Below, one piece after another: positions 55,134-64,000 of a DNA stretch of 64,000 bases. The notes under the pieces are model-generated. The model had not been told where the DNA came from. It saw nothing but the letters and a program-made list of their open reading frames with translations, and made no database searches. Position numbers and translations under genes: made by a program. Numbering within the stretch: position 1 is the first letter of the stretch; each line of letters starts with the position of its first letter. Source of the stretch: Limnephilus marmoratus (Eukaryota; Arthropoda; Insecta; Trichoptera; Limnephilidae); assembly GCA_917880885.1 (NCBI GenBank), contig OU862907.1:71047072-71111071 (forward strand), given 5' to 3'.

Positions 55134-56164
55134 TCTATATATGTATATAAAAAATGAATCCCTGTTTCTCTCTTTTTTTACAGTGAATACCGCACAAGAA
55201 TCTCAACTGCTCCCGTCTGGAGCCAGTGAGACTATGGCATCCCCAATTGGGGTATGTTGTGAGGCTGGAGGTAGTGGGGAGGGGAAGGAGGTGGGGAAGA
55301 GGAAGGTTGGGAAGTACCTGGCTATTCAGATCTGGTCACCAAACACGGATAAAGCCATTTTCAAGCAACGTTTCAATTCTGAATGGTGGTCTTACACCAG
55401 GGCGATACTGATGGTATCTTCCACTCTGGAACATGCCGCAAATATACTATATATTATTTTAAATGAATTAATTGGGAAATAACACAAATTAATCAAATAA
55501 AATTTATTTGCGCATGCCGGGTTCGAACCCGCGACATCCGGATTGTGAGTCAAGAGTCTTACCCACTGGACTACGGAGGCCGTCCGTTCTCTTGGTCACG
55601 CCATAACTTCAGAAAGACTTTACCTATTTCATTCATCTTTTTTTTCAAGTTTTCTAATACTTTGTAGAAAGTTCTTACGGAAAGAAAAATTAAAAAAATT
55701 GCGCAAAAAATTAGGTAAATTCAAAAAAATTAACGAATTTTTTAACTTCGCACATGAATGTGAATTTAGCAGGCAGTTGTTTTTTTTTAACAAAAGAATT
55801 GTCCGTAGATTTTTAAATTATAGATATTTTAAATAGATACCTATGTTAGGTACGAAATTAGATTGATGGTTCTTATAATATACGAAAATGAATATTTGTA
55901 ATATATGAAAAACGAAAATTTTGTAAAAAAAAAATGTAATAGGTGGCACACGAGCCAACTTTATTTTCTAACTGAATGAACTGGGGCTGAATATAGGGAC
56001 GGGGGAGCGGGAGGTGGGTGAGGGTAGGCGGGGAAGGTGAAAAGAAAACGCGGGAGAGGAAGGGGATGCGGAAGGGGAACGGGGACGCAAGTTTAATTTA
56101 TTTTAAAAATGTCAAATTTATTTCTTTGCATATGGCATTGCAACGCATGCCGGGAATCGGCTAG
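55134..56164 (+). mobile_element. Helitron-like element with SINE insertion
   Basis: TC-started 5' end (TCTATATATGTATATAAAAA) after host A at 55,133, and a 3' end GCAACGCATGCCGGGAATCG-GCTAG followed by T at 56,165: the A/T insertion and CTAG terminus of Helitrons. No TSD, as expected. It contains a SINE (55,178-55,582) and a G-rich segment with GAGGAAGGGGATGCGG. Non-autonomous. Confidence 0.8.
55178..55582 (-). repeat. tRNA-derived SINE (family 1)
   Basis: The head on the minus strand at 55,582-55,510 has TAGTCCAGTGGGTAAG and GGTTCGAACCC; the body is nearly identical to 12,047-12,448, including GAGCCAGTGAGACTATGGCA. It interrupts the Helitron near TTTCTC, where the relative at 2,090 is continuous. 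Confidence 0.75.
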
Positions 56165-56769
56165 TGTAAATATTATAAAAAAATCACAAATTAATTAGCA
56201 GATCAAATTTAATAACTACATTAAATATCTAGATATACCATAAGATTCAAAATATTTAACATCCTAGTTTAGTAGTAGGCAGTAGTTTTCAAAAACAAGA
56301 AAGTAAAAAAAATATATACATATATCCATCATTTACAGATCACCCTGTGCAACAAACTAGCCATCGACGCGGAGAGTGTAATCGCCAATCGCCAGTCGAG
56401 ATTCGGAAACAAGGCGTTATGGTGGCTATCGGCCCGCCTTCTCTGTTTTCTATGGAAAAACACGCGTTATGGTCTAAATTTATTAGAATATTAATCATGA
56501 CCTTATTTATCAAAGAATTTAGATAATGACTTCTGAAATATAATGAATATACTTCCCTCTAATTATTACCAAAACAAATTTCAAAAAATTGTATCATTAA
56601 CATCCTAAAAAAAGCAAAACAAATTGGGGGACCCGAGTGACCCCGCTTCGGATCGTGTGTGATTTTTTTCTTTCCGGGACGAAAAGGTTAAACTATTTTT
56701 CGTTTGAGTAAAATTATTTTCTGTTTCACCGACCACGTAAAAACGTTGTTGATTTATTATGTTTAATTA

Positions 56770-57000
56770 AATGAAGACCATATTAGCGAAACTCAATTGA
56801 AAATCTGGAGACAGAAAAATCAGAAAACATATTGGCTCTGCTGGGACTTGAACCCAGGATCCTTTGCTCACATGTCAAGAGCTCTACCGATTGAGCTATG
56901 GAACCCATATAAATTCGGTCACTTTTAACTGTACTAAGAACTACCAACATTATTTTATTTTATTTTCTTAATGCATATATTATTATTATATGATTTATTA
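56770..57000 (-). repeat. tRNA-containing repeat (family 2), complete copy
   Basis: Contains a 72-nt tRNA-like sequence at 56,834-56,905 (minus strand): GGTTCCATAGCTCAATCGGT then a CTGGGTTCAAGTCCCAG T-arm with five perfect pairs. Acceptor pairing is imperfect and the anticodon arm is irregular. Flanks match 50,040-50,240. A functional tRNA gene is unlikely but not excluded. Confidence 0.6.
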
Positions 57001-57937
57001 TGGTTCACAGGTCTATTTTCCATCTACGATTCTAATTTCAAATCTATGTACTGCAAGGTAAATTTAATAATTATTACAAAATACTACTATATCACCACAT
57101 TACCTGTATCACCAGATAACCTCGCCTTACTTTAGATACTCTGGACACGTTACTCGTCAAACTGAGGATTCCAACTTGGACAAACTCATAATCACTGGCA
57201 TAGTGCTAGGAACAGTTGGGACTCTTGTGCGGTGAAAAAAATTAATAAGTTTGAAGTTATGTCAACAGCACAATATGTACAGATAATATGATTATAATTA
57301 TCAAAAGTAGGAACTATTAAGATAGTTCCTACTTTTACGATTATTTTCTTCGATAGTTCGTTGTCTATGGAAACGTCGTTGTATGTTGTATCTCGTAACG
57401 TTCCTACCACGTCTTCCGTCCTTGCTCATCAACATACAACTTTTCAAAAGTAATATTGTATTAAGTGCACAATACTTGCTTTCCAATTTTACAGTTTTAT
57501 TTATCTTCAGTGACCATTGCATTATTAATGCGAAGTTATACAAATTATTGCACTTTCCTTGTGACGTTTCTTCAACACATTGGTATTGACCGCCGCGCTT
57601 CACCTTGGACGTAAATGTTTTAAGTTATTTTGACTAAGTAAGACCTAAATCTCTTAATTGGTATTGGTAAATTGCCCCCTAAGCGCAATAAACAAGCTCT
57701 GAGGAGCGATTTAATATATTTTCTGGATATGGAAAAGGTTCTTTGCAGAATCGGTCAAATTTGTGTGATTTTCTACGGCTGTCAATTGCTTTATCTATGG
57801 TGACGTTGGTTGATGTCAGATGTCAGCGGTTGCATATTTTAGTGTTGAATGTTAAAAATACGAATTACTTTATGTATACATGATTTTTTATTCATTTAAT
57901 GCATGTTTTAAGTTTTATACCGTGGATTTGACATTTG

Positions 57938-59219
57938 GGCTAAAGTTCGGTTTACGGGAGATGGTCCTAGATAAAAAAAATCTTTTTTTATACTAATTAT
58001 GGGCCGGAAAATCCGAATCTGAAGGAATTAGGCGGCGGCAAGCAATATTAACTGAATTACACGACTTTAAAATTTTTATACACACACAGGAAAATAGCCA
58101 TTTTGGAAGCATTCTGATTCCTAGAAAATCAAACTAGTTATTTTTATACTAACTATGGGCCGGGGAATCCGAATCTGAAAGAATTAGGCGGCGGCAAGCA
58201 ATATTAAATGAATTACACGACTTTAAAATTTTCTATACACACACACATGAAAATAGTCATTTTGGAAGCATTTTGACACACGAAATACGAAGATCATAGA
58301 AAAACAAGATAACATAGATGTTTTTACCACACAAAATTAAGTGTTGCCATTAAGCAGTAATATCAATAACGTAAAATAACATGTTTATATTTTAAGTACT
58401 TATTTTTTATAAATTTTACTCACTTTTGTATAACAAACCATGTTACATAAACCCAGCGTAGCTGCTAAACTACTTGAAAACAGGGATGTTTTTTTGCCGT
58501 GACGCGAGCAGGCGGTATAAAGGGGCACACACCATGTTATACAAACCTAGCGTAGTCGCTAAACTACTTGAAAACAGGGATGTTTTTTTGCCGTGACGCG
58601 AGCAAGCGGTATAAAGGGGCACAAAACATGTTACACAAACCTAGCGTAGCCGCTAAACTACTTGAAAACAGGGATGTTTTTTTGCCGTGACGCGAGCAGG
58701 CGGTATAAAGGGGCACAAACCATGTTACACAAACCTAGCGTTAGGTTAGGTTAGGTTAGGGACGCGAGCAGGCGGTATAAAGGGGCACAAACCATGTTAC
58801 ACAAACCTAGCGTTAGGTTAGGTTAGGTTACGCATTTTTAAGACTACGAATTTTCATACTTTTGGTTTAAGAATACGGCCGTTGAGATAGTCGTAATTCA
58901 TCAGGTTAATGTGTTATGTGATGAATTATCATGTGAGGAAGTGTCGTGTCGTTTTACGTTATTGATATAGGGATAAATATTTTTGAGAGCTGGTAACACT
59001 GCCGGCACAAGTTTTTGTACATTTCTTGTTTTTCTATGACTTGTTATGTCAAAATTACGTTTTTTCCTTAGTGTTTATAGAAAATTTTATAGTCGTGTAA
59101 TTCAGTTAATATTGCTTGCCGCCGCCTAATTCTTTCAGATTCGGATTTTCCGGCCCATAATTAGTATTAAAAAAAAAAAAAATTATCTAGGACCATCTCC
59201 CGTAAACCGAATTTTTTCC
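57938..59219. mobile_element. TIR element with 8-bp TSD GACATTTG, nested MITE inside
   Basis: Ends share TTCGGTTTACGGGAGATGGT-CCTAGAT in inverted orientation, flanked by GACATTTG at 57,930-57,937 and 59,220-59,227; the empty site is CAAATGTC at 24,278-24,285. Inside are two GGGCCGG-type left ends (about 58,008 and 58,155) and one right end (about 59,150), the same family as 600-1,534. The 8-bp TSD suggests hAT. No transposase. Confidence 0.85.
58441..58830. repeat. 94-bp tandem array with embedded (TTAGG)n
   Basis: Units with TGTTAC(A)/CAAACCTAGCGTAG start at 58,441, 58,535, 58,629 and 58,723 (period 94). A fifth starts 72 bp later at 58,795, because the middle of the fourth unit is replaced by TTAGG x4 (58,741-58,760). 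A further TTAGG x3 run is at 58,813-58,827. The core is the reverse complement of the 110-bp unit at 804-1,103. Confidence 0.85.
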
Positions 59220-59756
59220 GACATTTGTTATGTTTTATTTCAATCTAAATGCATTACGCATGAATCACTTAGTTTACCGAACCAAAGAAACTATTTTGTG
59301 CACGTAATTAGATAGTTTTCAGCAAATTCCGTTTGAAAACCTACAAAAGATACAGAAGAGCTCCTCTGAACGGGATACGGGAACGGATAGTTTTACAAAG
59401 ATTATTCCCTTCCAGAATTCTTTTTGTATTAAAGCGATATATTTATAACTTACTCGTTTAACTAATAAAACGGAAAAAAATCGGTTTGTGGGGGAAATTC
59501 TTGTTTGGTATCTGCTCTCTACTTTGATATTTGATATATAAGGTCAAATAACCTTTAATGATTTTGAATTGATTGTAGGATAGTCCAAATCACCTCCAAG
59601 ACTATGCATATTTTCTTTTAAGAGAATATGATTTCTTAAAAACTCCTTTATAACAACTCGAAAATTCGTAATTAATTAATTTTCTGTTGCAGCTTTAATT
59701 TTCAAGCTTGGACCAATAAACATCATTAATGAACTAGAACGCTATCAAAGAAGGCC

Positions 59757-59910
59757 ATGGATCTTCCTAACCCAGAGAGTGTTTCCATCAAAGTGGAACC
59801 AGGGTCCCAAGAAGACGGCGCAGGTGAAATGCCCTATACGGATATTGATATCCACCTCCCGGATGTGAAGAAGGAATGTTTGCAGTATGCGGCGAGTACT
59901 TCAACAGCCA
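59757..59910 (+). pseudogene. Gene D: orphan first exon of a zinc-finger gene
   Basis: Starts at the ATG in GGCCATGG and encodes 51 codons plus one base. It shows SIKVEPG, YTDIDIHLPDVKKECLQ and an AASTSTA tail like gene B, ending at donor GTAAGT. An acceptor-like TTTCTGTTGCAG lies at 59,681-59,692 before the 5'UTR. The open frame 59,887-60,093 beyond it is intronic. No second or third exon follows, because the duplication ends at 60,658, so the exon probably has no partner. Confidence 0.75.
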
Positions 59911-60658
59911 GTAAGTTGCGTTGTAAATGAAGAACACGTTGAGTGTTGTTTCAGATTTTCGGAAGTCCTGTCCGATTTAGAATATTGTTCAGACAGATAT
60001 TTATTTCGATATTTACTATACCTATATCTTTACAATAAACTGCCGAGAAATCGCTTAAACTTATATTGTTCACAAAAAGTTTCCAATTTCTAGAGTAAAT
60101 ATCTCAATTGCGAGAAATGATGTAAGTTTCATGTATTATTGGTTTTATAAATATTTATAAAATTGATGCAAAATAACAATTTTCTTTTGACAATTACAAC
60201 CCAACTTTGTTGTGAAAGTTCACATAAGTAAAATGGTGTTTCTTTCCCATGGATACATTAAAAGAGAAAATAGGTTACTAAAAAGCCTCGATTACCTACA
60301 TTCAGCGAGTTAACAAGCTAATAGCCGGCAGGAGTTTACTAGCACTATCTGCTAGTAAACTCCTTTAGTGTAAAATCTGCTAGTTACATAGTAATACACT
60401 GAGCGAGTTCATAAGCAGATAGTGATTACGCCGGCTAGTAGCTTGTAAATTCGCTCAATTTAATTGAAGCTTAAGACAATGCGCATATTTGCACCGAACT
60501 AGAGCGATTGGACATACTTGAGATTTACTGCGTTTAGTTTCGCATAGTTAGTTCGTCAGACAAGCTGTTCCCAGCTACCACATACAATTCTCTCTTTTGT
60601 ATTTTTGTATGGTGTACGTTCCTTACTTTGTATTTATTTAATCTACGTTCCCTGAAAC

Positions 60659-61193
60659 TAGGGTTGCCATCCCTAAAATTTGGCAACCAGGACAAGACGC
60701 GTGAAAACCCCGGATTTTAGAGCCCAGAACCCGGACATGTCAACAGGTTTTTTTTAAACATAGTCAAATTAAATTTAGTCATCTTATATAATCATTTTAA
60801 ATGTACCTAATAAAACAGAATCTTATTATTACAGAGTTGGTTACAAATTGTTTTAATAATCAGTTAGAATTTTTCATTCTTAAAATAAAACCCAAATTAT
60901 TAATATACTCTGTTATGAAAACTAAACCTTGTTTAATATTAAACCTAACAAAATTCAATTAAATTTTTAAACAAAAATCTTAAAAGTACCGAGACCATTT
61001 TAGTCTTACACTTTTGTAGGTAACTCTTTTAACTCAGTAATAATTATCTTCTTTAAATATTTATCAGCAGCCATACTTAACACAATATGAGTTAAATTCA
61101 GTCTTCTTAAATCTTAAGCAACCAAACTGAACCTCTTTAAAGTTTAGACTTACTGTAATGTAAGTTACATTATTAATTTATTAAAAATAAAAT
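60659..61193. repeat. AGGGTTGCCATC-type repeat, cut by LTR element
   Basis: A direct-orientation match to 43,303-43,870. It breaks off at AATAAAATAA, where the LTR begins; the sequence after this point at 43,880 (CCAAAAACTCTAC) should resume beyond the LTR element outside the window. Confidence 0.65.
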
Positions 61194-61521
61194 AAAGTCG
61201 CGGGTGTCACCTTATCAAGAAGCCGACCAACCCGAAGATAACACTGAACGAGCCACGCATCCAGTGCTGCACCTAATCTCTAACAACGTACGAGTTATCA
61301 GCTGCAATGGACCCCGGCCGTCAGCCCCTATAAAAGAGATCACCAACTGCTAACGAGCGCTTATCTTCAACTTATCATTTAAGGGACTACACGTCCCTTG
61401 TTGCTAGATTCTCCAATTGAAACTGTTGTACTGTACTGTTTATTATTTAAATAAAATAATTAAGTTCATCGAATATTTATTTAACGTGTCTGGTGTTTAA
61501 AGAAAATCATCAAAAGTTAAC
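61194..61521 (+). mobile_element. 5' LTR of a Ty3/gypsy-like element
   Basis: About 325 bp from AGTCGCGGGTGTCACC to AAAAGTTAAC, directly before a primer-binding site. It contains TATAAAAG (61,329-61,336) and an AATAAAATAATT word before the 3' end. AG...-type termini fit gypsy-group LTRs. The 3' LTR is outside the window, so exact ends are provisional. Confidence 0.65.
61329..61336 (+). promoter_or_regulatory. TATA box of the LTR promoter
   Basis: TATAAAAG lies about 190 bp before the LTR end and upstream of the leader, the expected position for an LTR promoter. Confidence 0.5.
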
Positions 61522-61538
61522 TGGCGCCCAACAAAGGA
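61522..61538 (+). promoter_or_regulatory. Primer-binding site for minus-strand synthesis
   Basis: TGGCGCCCAACAAAGG immediately follows the LTR. TGGCGCC is the complement of a tRNA 3' end of the lysine-primer style used by gypsy-group elements. About 330 bp of leader separate it from gag. Confidence 0.65.
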
Positions 61539-61866
61539 GGCTTCTAGAACTATCCCAAGCGTTCCTGATACCTGGATCTGGCTAAGAAGTTCTGGATGAT
61601 ATCAGTTCATCCCGTTGAAGTCTCGAACCCACATATCGTTAACATCAACAAGATACTATGAAGAAAACGCTGAATTTACATGTGAGTACACTTTTTCAAA
61701 TTTTCGTCTATCCCATAGCCCGATAGATCCTTACCCTTCCTTATCCACAAGGACAGAGTGTATTTTTTTCTTTCTCATCTAAGAGCAAGTTATACTTGTA
61801 GTATTAGATAATTCGATTTTTTTTTGCACTGTTAAATTATACTAAATTAAACATATTAATTTTAAA

Positions 61867-62700
61867 ATGGCACTACCAAGTCAGTGTATTTCCGCATCGT
61901 GCTCGGACTCCATCTTTGAGTACCATGGGTCTGAAGATGAGTTATATTTTTTTATTAAGTCGGCTAAAGGCTTTTTATCGAGAAATGGTAACACGCCAGA
62001 TAATTTAGAAAAAATTATCTCCAAGTTGAAAGGTAAAGCCCTTCAAGTAATTTTAATGCACGACCATGTTCTTACCGTAGAAAATATATTTGAAATTTTA
62101 AAAAAAGAATGTGGCGATAGTAAGACAATTTCGTTATGGCAAACGGAACTTATCAATTTTCAAAAAGGAAACCGAAATTTCTCGACCGTTATACATGAGG
62201 TCAAGAAGATATTATTTATGATAAAAATAAAAATAACGGAGTCAGTCGGTGCAACTAATGCACCGTTGATCTTTTCCGCATATCAAGACACGGCACGTAA
62301 TACATTACTTAATATGTTACCAACGCACATCAAATGCGCAAATTTGAATAAAGATTTCGATACTTTGTGTAACGAAATTCGAACTTTAGTCGCGTATGGC
62401 GAACTCGATAAATATAATAATAACTTCAATGAAAACCTCACACATAGACAACATAATTCGTACACGCCGCGTCAGCCCTATAATGAACCCCGCTTTGGTA
62501 ATAAAAATAACAAATTTGAACCGCGCCCATATGATTATAATAATAGACATGAGGATGTCAGCGTGCGCACTGCACCTCATCGTCGCCAAGATGGAGGACC
62601 CATCAATAATTTAGAAAATGGTCGCATGGCTCAGGAGTTATTCCACACGGAATATCCTGAGGATTTTCACGAGGTAGAAGCAGAAACTGCACCCCCATAA
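61867..62700 (+). CDS. Gag of Ty3/gypsy-like element
   Basis: The 277-residue frame resembles capsid proteins of gypsy/errantivirus-type elements: an N-terminal helical region (IFEYHGSEDELYFFIKSAKG), KLKGKALQVI, LKKECGDSKTISLWQTELIN, and a later DFDTLCNEIRTLVAYGE. The C-terminal 80 residues are rich in Asn, Arg and Tyr and lack a CCHC knuckle, as is usual in errantivirus Gag. It forms the particle that packages element RNA. The pol frame lies at -1 and overlaps over 62,661-62,700. The frame is intact. Confidence 0.8.
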   Translation: MALPSQCISASCSDSIFEYHGSEDELYFFIKSAKGFLSRNGNTPDNLEKIISKLKGKALQVILMHDHVLTVENIFEILKKECGDSKTISLWQTELINFQKGNRNFSTVIHEVKKILFMIKIKITESVGATNAPLIFSAYQDTARNTLLNMLPTHIKCANLNKDFDTLCNEIRTLVAYGELDKYNNNFNENLTHRQHNSYTPRQPYNEPRFGNKNNKFEPRPYDYNNRHEDVSVRTAPHRRQDGGPINNLENGRMAQELFHTEYPEDFHEVEAETAPP

Positions 62701-64000
62701 TCCATTTACATAATATAAATTGTGGTTTGCCGTTTGTTAAAGCACCCCTAGGAATTAAAATATTAATAGATACCGGTAGTACGAAATCATTCATGACTCG
62801 CGATTTGTATAATAAACTATTTTTTGACTGTAAATACTTAAAAGAATCTTTTACGGTACAAACAGCGCACCAAAGGACTTGCCATGAAGGAACCGTCATA
62901 ACCCCTTTCTGGAAGAAAGTTTTTGGTGAAAATGATAATGAAATGCGCTTTCACGTTTTCAATTTTTCAAATAATTATAATGTTTTAATAGGTATGAATT
63001 TGTTAAGTTTAATGGGAGCGACTCTTGAATTTAAAAATAAAACGATGCGTACGCCAAACAAAATTATAAAGCTCTTTCATACGGAAGAAGCTGACGACTT
63101 AAATAATATTTTAAATAAAAATCGGAATTTATTATCAACAAAGTTAAATTGTGCGCCCCAAGACGAACGAAAGATAAAGCCTCTAACAGAAGCGCCGGTC
63201 TATCGCCAGACTTATTGCCAGACTTATCGCCTCCCCCATAATAAACGCGACGAAATAGATTTACAACTTAAAAAATATGATTTACCCATTACCCATAAAA
63301 AGGATTGTACTAATTATGTAGCAGATGCGCTCTCACAAGATGAAATTAATATAAATGAAGCAACCACCAGCTCTATAATGGTAGAAGTTGCCACGTGCTC
63401 CCGAAGTACTATAGTTAATACTTTGCATAGCAATATCGACGACAATGAATCTGGTATTCCAATTAGACATGAACACCCCATACCTAGAATGAATAGAATA
63501 TTTATCGAAACCGCGGCGACCGCATCACGAAAACTACGAAATAAAGAAAACGGAACGGACCATGTCTGGTACATACCCCCAGATGATGCAAGCAATACGT
63601 TCGTCCAATTTATAGAGCAATGTTGTGATAAGAATAAATACGCCGTAATAATCGAAGACAATTTTATGTACGAAAAGTTAAGCGAAAGCTATAGGAAGAA
63701 CATCGATAAGAGTTCCTTGAAATTAATTCGTTATACCAATATAAAAATTGAACCTGTTAGTAAGGAAGAAGAAGATAATATAATACATTTAACTCACGTA
63801 GAAAATCAACGACACAGCGGATTAAAAGCTCTTTTGACAAAAATAAAAAGAAAATATTATTTTTTACAAATGCGTCACAAAATTAGGGAATATCTCAGAA
63901 CATGCATAATATGTCAACAAACTAAATATAATAGATACCCGGTTTTTGAACCCTTAGAATCCACTATCACTCAAGATTATGTTGCCCAACACATTAGGGA
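62661..64000 (+). CDS. Pol of Ty3/gypsy-like element: protease and integrase, RT/RNase H deleted
   Basis: Open in the -1 frame relative to gag all the way to the window edge. Protease: ILIDTGSTKSFM (active DTGS at about 62,770) and VLIGMNLLSLMGA. Next comes the peptide normally leading into RT (LTEAPVYRQTY ... RDEIDLQLKKY, about 63,190-63,280). It joins immediately to the end of RNase H (THKKDCTNYVADALSQ, about 63,290-63,340). Integrase follows with an HHCC zinc domain (HVENQRHSG ... CIICQQTK, about 63,795-63,925). The whole RT and most of RNase H are missing without a frameshift. It is truncated by the window at the integrase core. Such a copy would need another element's RT to move. Confidence 0.8.

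Larger units (their letters stand above)
56935..60658. repeat. Inverted copy of gene B upstream region and first exon
   Basis: Matches 22,917-25,262 in reverse, from ACTACCAACATTATTTTATT to CGTTCCCTGAAAC. It includes the gene D exon, the 15-bp hairpin and the 5' flank, and is interrupted by the element at 57,938-59,219. It stops short of gene B exon 2, which explains why D has only exon 1. Confidence 0.8.

Noticed and set aside
56834..56905. Possible functional tRNA gene (also 50,073-50,144, 50,720-50,795)
   Set aside because: A and B boxes are present, but acceptor and anticodon arms are irregular and the flanks are repeated with it at several loci, so these are tRNA-derived parts of repeats.
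57383..57589. Frame antisense to the hypothetical ORF at 57,301-57,603
   Set aside because: Shadow frame in duplicated upstream DNA.

Overview
The window is nuclear DNA of an animal, most likely an insect. The evidence is AT-rich sequence with spliced genes that have canonical GT-AG borders, C2H2 zinc-finger genes, jockey/CR1-like and restriction-like-endonuclease LINEs, mariner, hAT-like, Helitron and Ty3/gypsy-like elements, Penelope-like fragments, tRNA-derived repeats, and short (TTAGG)n runs, the usual insect telomere motif. I cannot name the species; hemipteran-like repeat styles are only an impression. There are no prokaryotic genes, operons, rRNA or CRISPR arrays. The host genes are one small family of three-exon C2H2 zinc-finger genes: gene A (+, 9,097-11,594, predicted 660 aa), gene B (-, 23,783-20,877, 383 aa, C-terminus replaced by LINE sequence), gene C (-, 42,217-40,113, 419 aa), an orphan first exon D (+, 59,757-59,910) and an older, decayed first-exon relative E (-, 259-492). 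Exons 1 and 2 are two copies of one module carrying lysines in psi-K-x-E context (SUMO-consensus-like). Exon 3 is a near-identical 84-bp tandem finger array. Exon phases agree exactly in A, B and C (exon 2 is 153 nt in each), which strongly supports the models. Layout: 0-5 kb, MITE-like TIR elements with 110-bp tandem repeats, a Helitron with a SINE, and inverted repeats. 5-8.7 kb, a decayed two-ORF LINE. 9-12 kb, gene A. 12-20 kb, LINE and SINE-like repeats, finger remnants and a mariner copy. 20-25 kb, gene B and its upstream DNA. 25-31 kb, a hAT-related repeat split by a LINE with long open ORFs. 32-39 kb, nested insertions including hAT elements, a Penelope-like fragment and hammerhead-ribozyme-like motifs. 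39.5-42.2 kb, gene C. 43-46 kb, an RLE-type LINE. 46-57 kb, sparse sequence with a hAT element, HHR-like palindromes and a Helitron. 57-60.7 kb, an inverted copy of the gene B upstream region. 61.2 kb to the end, the 5' part of a Ty3/gypsy-like LTR element whose pol reading frame lacks reverse transcriptase and RNase H but stays open. Two large inverted duplications organise the window: about 5.1-15.8 kb (genes A and flanks) against 31.9-42.7 kb (gene C and flanks), and about 22.9-25.26 kb against 56.9-60.66 kb. Because the arms are homologous, many transposon insertions have their own empty site inside the window, so boundaries and target-site duplications can be read directly. The most interesting signals are (i) hammerhead-ribozyme-like cores, several in head-to-head inverted pairs and with palindromic minimal stem III, in Penelope-like repeats; (ii) the duplicated SUMO-motif module fused to rapidly changing zinc-finger arrays inside a transposon-rich palindrome; and (iii) an in-frame RT/RNase H deletion in the gypsy-like element.
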